Part shown: piece by piece, positions 56,175-64,000 of the stretch
Layout of the letters: the number at the start of each line of letters is the position of its first letter
Position numbering within the stretch: position 1 is the stretch's first letter
Assembly: GCA_963556695.1 (NCBI GenBank)
Contig: CAUWAG010000003.1
Location: 3,038,001-3,102,000 of the forward strand
Source: Anthostomella pinea
Lineage: Eukaryota; Ascomycota; Sordariomycetes; Xylariales; Xylariaceae
Direction: 5' to 3'
DNA: 64,000 bases
The notes under the pieces: generated by a model
Seen by the model: the letters and a program-made list of their open reading frames with translations, nothing else
Told to the model about the DNA's origin: nothing
Databases searched by the model: none
Translations under genes and position numbers: made by a program

Positions 56175-58208
56175 ATGGATTCTAGAAGTGACAGCAGTGA
56201 CGAAGCTGTCCAATATCTCACATCTATCTTACTTAGCGACCGAGCATTTCAACATTCAATCACTGCCACAGACAACTCGCAAGTTGGATTCGAGTCTGAC
56301 AATTTTACACTGGATAGATACGCCAGTTCCACATTCCAAGGAATTATACCTAATTCTGGCGCTGCTTCAGTTTCAACAGCTGGCAAGGGTCAATTCCTAG
56401 CCTTACAGCGCGAGCTACCCTCAGTTTTACTCAATAAATCACACGCTGGAGAAGCTACGGTTAAATTCGGTGGAGGACAGCCCCTAGATTCCCTCGGCAC
56501 GATCCATGTTGACACCCCCATTGGAGACGTGACGTTCCATGTCGTTGACACCCAAACTCCCTTCCTCCTCTGCCTGAAAGACTTCGACAATCTTGGCGTA
56601 ATGTTTGACAATATTGCCAATAGGATGATCCGACTGCAAGATGGCAAGTCCATCCCAATCACCCAAAAATGGGGCCACCCTTGGTTCTTTCCCTCAGCAT
56701 CCACGGCTGGGTCAACTGGTATTTTCCTCACGGGCGCCGAGCTGCGACGTATTCACACCCGATTCGGCTACACTTCCGTTGGCAAGCTCTACAAGCTTTT
56801 AGAGAAATCTGGCAATGGAGCTAATCGAGATGCCATTGCAATGATCAACAAGTTTTGCCATCATTGCCCGGTCAAAGGCCCGTCACCACAACGCTTCAAG
56901 TTTTCAATTAAGAAGAATGTTAATTTCAACTACGAAGTCATCGTTGATGTCATGTACTTGGAGAGCAAGCCCGTCCTTCACTGCGTTGATGCCGCTACAG
57001 CCTTCCAGGCAGCCCAATTCCTTCCCAACATGTCTGCCAAGGAGACCTGGGAAGCATTGAAACGATGTTGGATCAACACCTATCTTGGTCTTCCAGATGT
57101 TCTAACGCACGACGCTAGTACCAACTTCGCAGTCACAGAATTCCGAGCTGAAGCCCGATTGCTTGGAATCACCTGTCATCAGATTCCCGTCGAAGCTCAT
57201 TGGTCGATTGGCAAGGTTGAACCGTATCATACCCCCATTCGACGCTCTTACGAGATCATCTGAGCCGAATCATCCGGGATCTCTCGAGAAGCTGCCTTAC
57301 AAAAAGCAGTAAAAGCCATGAACAATACCGCTGGTCCTGATGGCCTTGTACCAATACTCTTGATCTTTGGAGCCTATCCATGCGTTACAATGAATTCACC
57401 CCTGACACAATCGCAGCTTCAACGTGCCCAGGCCCAGGCCAAAGCAATGACCGAACTACGTAAGCTTCGAGCCAAGCGCAACATTCAAAGTGCTCTAAAC
57501 ACAAGGAACAGCCCTAATACAACCCCAATACTGCCTCTCTCTCTTCCCATTGGCAGTGAGGTCCTTGTCTATCGCAAAAAAGACAAATATCAAGGCACGC
57601 ATAAGGTTCTCTCGGTAACAGACCGAGAAGTGACCGTTGAGATGCTCAACAGACCAACCCTATTCAACCGCACGCACATCAAGCTGTACAACCGTCACCC
57701 TGACGCGATTCTCAATACTGACAAGGTCAACAACCACGATACCCCCGTTCCGTTCGAATATCTTGAACCAACACTCCCCCGTCGTTGCGGCCGCCCTCCG
57801 AAGCTCCATACACCCGTCCAAAGCACAAACAGACCGCGAGGCCGACCCAGAAAAATATACGTGGTACACATGGCCACTACGACTACAAGCGAAGAGGAGA
57901 ACTTCGCTGGTTCCTTCGTCCAGCAAGATGAATATGGCATTTTCCTCTCGCACAAAGAGCGTGCTGACCACGCTCTCGCCCTAAAACTGCGCACTGAAGG
58001 CAAGATCACAGCCCCTGGAGCACCCTTCGAGCAATCCGATGTCCTTGAGATTGAGTCTCTATTTGCTGATGAAGTGCTTGTCCCCATTCTGTTCGATAGC
58101 AAGATTCATAGCGACACCCAACTGTTTAACTCTTGTCTTGTCCGCATTATTAAAGGCGTTAATGACCGCCCTTACGAGAAGAGCAGACTCTTTGTTCAAA
58201 GGATATAA
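56175..58208 (+). pseudogene. Copia pol, protease and integrase part
   Basis: 56175-57263 covers the protease region (GIIPNSGAASVS, where the expected catalytic D-S/T-G reads N-S-G), the HHCC zinc part (HTRFGYTS ... INKFCHHC) and the integrase core with Asp in VDVMYLESK, Asp in LTHDASTNF and Glu in GKVEPYH. A TGA at 57261-57263 interrupts it. 57318-58208 continues with the integrase C-terminal region and the long linker (LPIGSEVLVYRKKDKYQG). GAT to AAT in the protease is a RIP-type change. Confidence 0.8.
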
Positions 58209-59562
58209 CAATCATGAAAAGCACAATATTATGACCCAAGCTCTGACGGTCATGCGATGCAGCCAACGACTGGCAATGGCCCTGACACTGTCTTTACGGC
58301 GGCTAGGATGCCTCGCTGCCTTTCGAGACATCACCATGGCCTATACGCAGTCACGACACCCTATGAATTGTCTTGTCCTATGCAAGCTGTCCATTAAACT
58401 AAAGAAAAAGTATCCAGAGGGTACAATTCTTCGCATCAACAAACCCTTGTACGGAATCGCTGAAGCTGGGAATCATTGGTATGACACATGCTCCGCCCAC
58501 CACAAGGAAAGACTAGAGATGGAGACATCTGTATACAACCCTTATTTATTTATTACGAAGAAAAGCAACGATTTTGCTATCGCAGCCCTTCAAACTGACG
58601 ACACCTTTGTCATTGGCACTACCAGCTTCTTAGAGAAGGAAGAAAACGAAACAAGGAAAGCGGGCTACAAGATAAAGCCACGAACCCAGTTTGATACTGG
58701 TTCTTTTGACGACTTTAACGGATGCCGCCTAGAATTTCAGACTAAGAGCATGACAGCAACTCAAAAGGGACAAGCTGACAAGCTCGTCCTGATTGACATG
58801 AGTGACAAGGACTACAAGCAGAAATTTATTAAACAACGAGTAAGAGGCGCTTACATTGCCTCCATCTGTCAACCAGAAGCTGCATTTGACTATTCTGTCG
58901 CAGCCCAAGCCCAAGAACCATCTTACAAAGATGTCGAGATACTAAACAAACGCATTTAATAGCAATTAAACAACAAGTCACGTAGACTTGGATTTGTAAC
59001 GACTGACCTGTTTACTGCTAAACTTTTTGTATTTGTTAACAGATCATTCGCCAACAACAAGGACCTATCATCACAGATCGGATTTGTCATCATCCTTAGG
59101 AATGAATCATCTGGCAATGACAAGACATTCATTTTCAATCTGACTGGAAACATTGTTCATTGGTCCTCTACCAAATGCAAGAGAGTCACTCAGAGCGTTC
59201 TAGCTTCTGAAATCTATGGCATGGTTGCTGGCTATGACTACGGATACGTGATCCACCGTACACTGGCAACTATCTGCTAACGCCTCAAAGTACCTTCGAT
59301 CCCCCTGATCCTCTGCACGGACTCATACTCGCTATACCAGTGCCTTGTCAAGCTTGGCACTACCAATGAGAAGCGCCTGATGATCGACGTCATGGCGCTC
59401 CAGCAGTCATGCAAGAATCATGAGATCACAGAAATCCGATGGATCCATGATGAAGACAACCCTGCTGACTCGATGACCAAATCGTCTCTAAATAAAGCTC
59501 TTCATAGTCTTGTTTCTAATAACAAGACAACGGTTCGAGTTGAAGGCTGGGTTCAGCGTTGA
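58039..59562 (+). pseudogene. Copia pol, reverse transcriptase and RNase H part
   Basis: Frame 58039-58959 contains INKPLYGIAEAGNHWYDT and the catalytic ALQTDDTFVIG, the TDD variant typical of this fungal copia group; the reading frame differs from the integrase part. RNase H follows about 58990-59562 in another frame (VTTDLFTAKLFVFVN ... SEIYGMVAGYDYG ... IRWIHDEDNPADSMTK) with an in-frame TAA near 59278. Confidence 0.8.
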
Positions 59563-59618
59563 GATCACCTGGAAAGACGGTTTGATGGAATCGCAACTAT
59601 GAAAGAAAGAGTATCCTG

Positions 59619-59821
59619 TGTTGGATCCATGCGATTCCAGACTGCAAACCATCTATACCAGGACCCACATGTATGATTAGATAAGATAAGATAGTGGATT
59701 GAGAGAGCACTTGGCCAGACCTTTGAGTCCAGCTAGATTCCTCTCAATCAACCATCAGCAACATCATGACCTTGACACCATACTCGAGTATTATGATTGA
59801 TTGTTCAAGCCTGTTCCAACA
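59619..59821 (+). repeat. 3' LTR of copia element
   Basis: 203 bp, nearly identical to the 5' LTR; followed by TCTTG. Confidence 0.93.
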
Positions 59822-60118
59822 TCTTGTTAAAAAAACTCCTTATTGTCACGATGCCTACGGCGTTGTGATGGAAAACTTGTGGTATTCCAAAAATAACAAG
59901 GTGAGGAAGGAAAAGGATCCAGGTGTGTATGCACCCAAATGACTGCAGCACATATGGTTGTGTCCTTCCTTATCTAATCTATTAATAATGTTCCGCGTCT
60001 AGTTCTTTTTCAATGCGTCTAGCCCTACGTGCTGCCAATAATTAATTCACTATATCTTTAATATAACTATGTCAGGATAGAAATACTCGCGCATCTAGGT
60101 TAAGAATGAAGGAAAGAA

Positions 60119-60415
60119 TAGTATTCTCTTTAGAAACTGTAAGTTTCAAAGGACTAGGCATGTTATTGCGTCATGATGATCGGCTGGCGATTCTTTGATC
60201 TAGTATAGAGATTAGTAGGTGGAAAGTTTTAGCAAGCTTCCAAACAGAAATATGAGGGTCTCATTTTTTAGCTTGGACAGCTAGCTGTATGTCTGATTTG
60301 CTATAACGCAATGCTATTATTATTGGTTGATCAATAAAGAGCCTTAATAAAAAGGTTAGGTGGTTGTTGAAAAGTTGCCATTTGCTTGTAATTGCCGCTC
60401 GCTTGTCATCTACAT
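60119..60415 (-). mobile_element. 5' end fragment of the Fot1/pogo element, reversed
   Basis: Reverse complement matches the left end of copy 2 (terminal repeat, leader, first ~65 codons), with many C-to-T/G-to-A differences. The outer end is followed by TA (60416-60417). The rest of the element is missing. Confidence 0.85.
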
Positions 60416-60543
60416 TAAAGAAAATAATTTTTATTATCAATAATATATTGTTAAATTTTAATGAATGAGTTTAAATTTTTTTTTCTAAATATCTATTAAA
60501 ACGATAAGTTTTTAAATTAAGTTAAACTAAGTTAAACAATAAT

Positions 60544-60798
60544 TGTGACAGTCTGACCTCCTAGAAGTCTGTCAACCCATCAGGGTGGCCTGTGCGCAGC
60601 ATCACATGACCTGGCGCACAAGACGTGTGGCCACAACTGTACTAGGCTAGGTAATAGTGGGGCGGATGAAAGGATCATTAATCCTACCAGGATTGGCTGG
60701 CGGGTCAGATCCTTCTTTCCCTCCCCACCAAGAGATTCTTACACGTAGGTAGTGCAATCAGGACTTTTATGTCCTCATCCTATTTACGCTTCGTGACA
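60544..60798 (+). mobile_element. Solo LTR with ATAAT target duplication
   Basis: 255-bp GC-balanced segment, TGTGACAGTCTGACC ... GCTTCGTGACA, flanked by ATAAT on both sides (60539-60543 and 60799-60803). TG...CA ends with a perfect 5-bp duplication support a solo LTR of a family distinct from the copia element. Confidence 0.82.
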
Positions 60799-61300
60799 AT
60801 AATATAATAAAGCTTCAAGCCTCATAACTTTAATAAAACTTTAAGCTTTGAATTTGTTTGCGGCAATAATTAAGATTAAATTGTAATAGTATCACCTTGG
60901 TTATAACTAGTAGCTACTTTTAGTTTTTTTGATTAAGTATACGTAAGGTAAGTATTTCAGATATTTTAACTACAGGTAAAAACGTGTTTTAAAAAACTTA
61001 TAAGCGTAAATAGTATATATAATTAGAAGGTGGGATATATTTTAAAATATCAACTCTTAAATTAATAAATTAATAAATTTTTTATAAATTATCTTATTTA
61101 ATCAATTATTATAAAGACCTTTTTCAAGGTATACTTATTAAAGTAATATTAAAGCCGTTATATTATTTTTTACTAAGATATTTTAAGTCGGGTCCACTTC
61201 ATAAGCCAAGGTACTTGGAGGGGCCTGGTACGGTGTACCTATGCGGTAATTAAAATCTGATTATTTGGCCGTAATAAACTTAAATCAGCTAACCAGGTAT

Positions 61301-61612
61301 ATTGATGTTATAGTGTCCTACTTTATCTTGGTACGAATACCCCTTCACCGCTTGGCCATCTTGCCCTTGTCCGGAATCCATCCGTCCACTCCGATATAGC
61401 CGCCGCCAGACTAGTTACTAGTTTAACTCATACCGTATACGTATATCCGAGCTTGAAAACTCCTCCCTACTGCTCCCGGTGGAGCTCGAACCGTCGTAGT
61501 CTTAAGATCATCCCACTCTTATCACCACTAACTATAAAACAACCAAATCGGCCAACAATAATAATTGATGTTACGGTGTCATACTTTGTCTTGGTACAAG
61601 TACCCCGCCACC
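61301..61612 (+). repeat. Pair of about 50-bp direct repeats
   Basis: 61301-61350 and 61564-61612 share ATTGATGTTA(T/C)(A/G)GTGTC followed by TACTTT(A/G)TCTTGGTAC and AATACCCC-like ends. The origin is unknown. Confidence 0.6.
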
Positions 61613-62116
61613 AGCCTCGAACAGGTTCTTACCTTCGCTACCTACACAATCTTTGCCGCCCGGATAAGATACTGACTTAGGTACACACCGGTATGCCCCC
61701 TCCCCTTAAACCTACCCCACTCCACCACCAGGTAAAATTGACCGCCGCCCAGTCTGCAGTCTCCACGTCTTCGCAATGCGCGGCTGGGGGCTGCCCTCCG
61801 GCTCATATCGAGTTCACGGGTTAATAGTCGTCTTGATATGTGCTGGAACACTTCCACAGACCGGAGTGACAGCTCGCAAGACGAAAAGAATGTCGCCTTG
61901 GATGGCAAATCATTATTGTGTACCTTCATGCAGACCATCCCCGGAGTAACCTGCATTTCCGATAGAGAGATACAATGCCGCGCTCATCTCGCACACGGAA
62001 GAATGTACTTGAGAGAGATGATATAGAGCTAGGTAGGAAAGACCCCACTTCTACGCCCAGTCAGTCCCATACTGTGGAAACCCACCCGTTGCGAGATGAA
62101 GATGGGCTAACATACA

Positions 62117-62787
62117 ATGACCCAAACAGCCTTTTCTGCGCTGGATGCAAAGGTGTCCAAATCGGAGCTCCTGATGAGCGTCGCGCCTCTCCGTCTCATG
62201 TGTGCGGGCGGCTGCGTAGCCGTTATGTATATGAACGTGCGTGGTTCAACGGAAGATGTCGATATACTTGTTGATCCAAACGTCGATACGGCCCCTGAAT
62301 ACCAGACAGCCTTCGCGCAGGCTATTCGCGCCGTGTCAGAATCGCAGAAACTCCAGACCGACTGGATGAACGACGAGCTGAAAGGGTTTGTACATCGCTC
62401 TAGGCGCATGGATCTCTTTCTGCAGTCGGTTGAGCAGGGCATAATCATTCATAATGGCACCAACTAACCGCGTACGCCGCTAGCATGGAGTGGTCGCTCG
62501 AGTGCAAGCTTCGTCGCATCGAATCTGCCCGGCGCCAGCTGGATATTGATGATGCTACAGCTCTGGTGCACCATAATATGCAGAGTACCGGGCAGCCTCT
62601 GGGTGTGCAATACTTGCAAGCACTCAACTTTAACGGCTTCGAGACACCGATTTCGCGGGCAATAGCCACCGTGAAGAGGCAGTATGAGAGACAATACGGC
62701 CAGGTCGGCATCGCTGATATCGAATGGGATGAACAGGCCAGGACGTATAGATACAACGCCCTTGATGGCACTGTATGCTATGTTTAG
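62117..62787 (+). pseudogene. Nucleotidyltransferase-fold protein, one frameshift
   Basis: The first frame (62117-62467) has CAGGCVAVMYMNVRGSTEDV and DILVDPNVD, matching the GG ... R-x-T-x-D-(I/V)-D core of small nucleotidyltransferase-like proteins common in ascomycetes, followed by LQTDWMNDELKGFVHRSRR. The second frame (about 62470-62787) continues AYAASMEWSLECKLRRIESA and NALDGTVCYV. The junction near 62464 (GGCACCAACTAACCGCG) needs one base added to join the frames, so it is either a pseudogene or a one-base assembly error. The function of this fungal family is unknown. Confidence 0.6.
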
Positions 62788-62891
62788 CATTGGCTTCAAG
62801 CCCTGACACCTAAGATAGGGAGATTTATACCTGCCTGGACACCTTGCGTGGTCACCTGCAGCCTGCCGTCGATGTCGCCTCTCTCATCGTC

Positions 62892-63749
62892 TCAACCCGT
62901 CCTCAGATAGCCGTTGATGCCAGACTCGGTGTCACCAGCCACAATGTTTCGCTTGCGATATGGTTCTAGGTGTACCGAGGCTCCAGCGTCATCGCCAGGG
63001 ATCAGCATGTCCCAGTCCTCATGGAGCAGTAGCGTTTCGGGCAGCGGGCCTACCTGGGCCACCCAGTCAGGGCACCTTTCAGGAACGAAAGGCGCAGGAG
63101 TCCCGTCGTCAGCACGCTCTACCAAGGGTGCCCCTCGGCGCAGGCCTAATTCCAGGCGCCAGTTGAAAGCATTCACGACATCTTCCAGAAACGAAGCCAT
63201 AACGGCATCTCGCTGCAGGTCCGGATGGCCACAAGCCCGGGGTTTGGGCAGCAGGCGAAGAGCCCAGGCCGGTTCGGCGTGTTTCCAGAAATATTCGGTC
63301 TCGTAGCCAAGGAGAACACCTTGCTCGGCGCAAAAGTTTTCGTACATGCGGTAGAAAGACCGCTGGGGACTGTCACGCCCCCGCCACATCGGCATCAACG
63401 TCATGTCGTAAACCCTGTCGTTACGATGGGCAACCAGCTCTGGATTTTGCTGCAAGTAACGCGGGTTTTCGGGCAGGCGAGTAGAAAAATGCCAGGGGAT
63501 TGGCCATAGTAGTCGTAACCACGAAAGAAGTGGCGTGGGCGACCAGTCGCGCAGTATTGCGTACGAATAGCGGAGCCGGAGCGGCGAACGGAGCTTCCAC
63601 GCCGCCTCGGAGGCCGAGCGCAGCCTTGCCCAGATCCCTCGAGAGATTGGGAGGGCAGTGCCGATCGTGCGGCGCTGAGTCGGAGACATCGACGACGGTA
63701 CAAGTATTTGGGGTCGCTGGGAATGCCACGACAAGCCTTGGCCACACAA
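62892..63749 (-). CDS. Hypothetical protein, possibly partial
   Basis: Open minus-strand frame of 285 residues. The C-terminal two thirds look like real protein (RNDRVYDMTLMPMWRGRD, YENFCAEQGVLLGYETEYFW, LLLHEDWDMLIPGDDAGASV). The N-terminal third is Arg/Ser-rich and may be non-coding, so the true start could be internal or behind an intron. No domain recognised. Confidence 0.4.
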   Translation of the reverse strand: MCGQGLSWHSQRPQILVPSSMSPTQRRTIGTALPISRGIWARLRSASEAAWKLRSPLRLRYSYAILRDWSPTPLLSWLRLLWPIPWHFSTRLPENPRYLQQNPELVAHRNDRVYDMTLMPMWRGRDSPQRSFYRMYENFCAEQGVLLGYETEYFWKHAEPAWALRLLPKPRACGHPDLQRDAVMASFLEDVVNAFNWRLELGLRRGAPLVERADDGTPAPFVPERCPDWVAQVGPLPETLLLHEDWDMLIPGDDAGASVHLEPYRKRNIVAGDTESGINGYLRTG

Positions 63750-63751
63750 TT

Positions 63752-63782
63752 ACACAGCCACACAGCCACACAGCCACACAGC
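63752..63782. repeat. 8-bp microsatellite (ACACAGCC)n
   Basis: About four tandem copies of ACACAGCC. Confidence 0.9.
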
Positions 63783-64000
63783 TAAAGATTCTGGATTAGG
63801 GGCCAAGGGTACGTACCCAGAGCTTGGACCATCCCATGTTGGTCGGACAACGCGTGTCCTAGGCCGTTTCTCGCCCCCATCCTGTCGGCGTCGCTTGCTG
63901 ATCACCAGTCACCCCAGCCCTACGAAGCTCAGAGCAAGGCACGAAACCCCGAATTGCTGCTGACCCCCAACTTCCAAGCTGCGAGCCAGCAGCTCTGCAG

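Larger units (their letters stand above)
53781..59821 (+). mobile_element. Ty1/copia LTR retrotransposon, full length, inactivated
   Basis: 6041 bp flanked by TCTTG on both sides (53776-53780 and 59822-59826). LTRs lie at 53781-53984 and 59619-59821 and differ at only a few positions, so insertion is fairly recent. Internal order gag, protease, integrase, reverse transcriptase, RNase H is that of Ty1/copia. Several stops and frame changes, many of RIP type, disable it. Confidence 0.95.
60416..62116. other. AT-rich and intergenic DNA around a solo LTR
   Basis: 60420-60540 and 60800-61190 are AT-rich and RIP-like. 61200-62116 is balanced and includes a duplicated about 50-bp segment. No supported gene. 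Confidence 0.5.

Noticed and set aside
63421..63777. Alternative minus-strand frame upstream of the hypothetical protein
   Set aside because: It starts in the ACACAGCC microsatellite and shows no protein-like conservation cues.

Overview
The window is nuclear DNA from a filamentous ascomycete (Pezizomycotina). Genes have short GT-AG introns (about 47-110 nt) with CTAAC/CTGAC-like branch sites. The protein families are typical of these fungi: a bifunctional terpene synthase, a multimodular NRPS, E-class P450s, a Zn2Cys6 remnant, and small secreted proteins of CVNH-like and Ecp2/Hce2-like type. GC-balanced gene islands alternate with gene-free AT-rich blocks, and dead transposons carry CAG/CAA to TAG/TAA changes, as expected from repeat-induced point mutation (RIP). 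The mix of effector-like secreted proteins, secondary-metabolism genes and transposons resembles an accessory region of a plant- or insect-associated fungus; the species cannot be named from sequence alone.

Layout. 1-1.4 kb: right part of a Fot1/pogo transposon. 2.2-3.3 kb: broken P450. 4.1-4.8 kb (-): CVNH-like secreted protein. 5.5-7.7 kb: F-box-like/ankyrin protein. 8.4-10.1 kb (-): MFS transporter. 12.9-13.7 kb: cysteine-rich hypothetical protein. 14.6-14.9 kb (-): fossil Zn2Cys6 regulator. 16.0-19.1 kb: nest of an AT-rich block, two LTR remnants and a second, nearly complete Fot1/pogo copy. 20.7-21.1 kb (-) and 24.0-24.4 kb (+): two more small secreted proteins.

25.1-43.9 kb is a decayed biosynthetic locus: a GGPP synthase/terpene cyclase fusion (-, eight exons, one frameshift), a P450 fragment cut by a Tc1-type element, an unrecognised secreted or membrane protein whose last ~55 residues are antisense transposon sequence, a 1350-bp Tc1-type DD34E element, and an NRPS whose 5' part ends exactly at that element. 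What remains of the NRPS reads (A10)-T-C-A-T-E-C-A-T-C-T*, with at least five frameshifts and a last carrier domain lacking its serine. A terpene scaffold enzyme, P450s, a transporter and an NRPS in one neighbourhood suggest a former terpenoid and/or peptide cluster, but both scaffold genes are damaged as read here.

44.6-48.5 kb holds a hypothetical pseudogene, a second Tc1-type fragment, a tRNA-like gene and an LTR-like remnant. 48.5-53.8 kb is a gene-free AT-rich block interrupted by two GC-balanced solo LTRs with perfect 5-bp target duplications. 53.8-59.8 kb is a complete-length but inactivated Ty1/copia element with a TCTTG duplication. 60.1-61.2 kb carries a reversed Fot1 5' end and another solo LTR. 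62.1-63.7 kb has a frameshifted nucleotidyltransferase-like gene and a hypothetical ORF. All exon structures were read by eye from splice signals and frame continuity. The single-base frameshifts could be assembly errors rather than true mutations.
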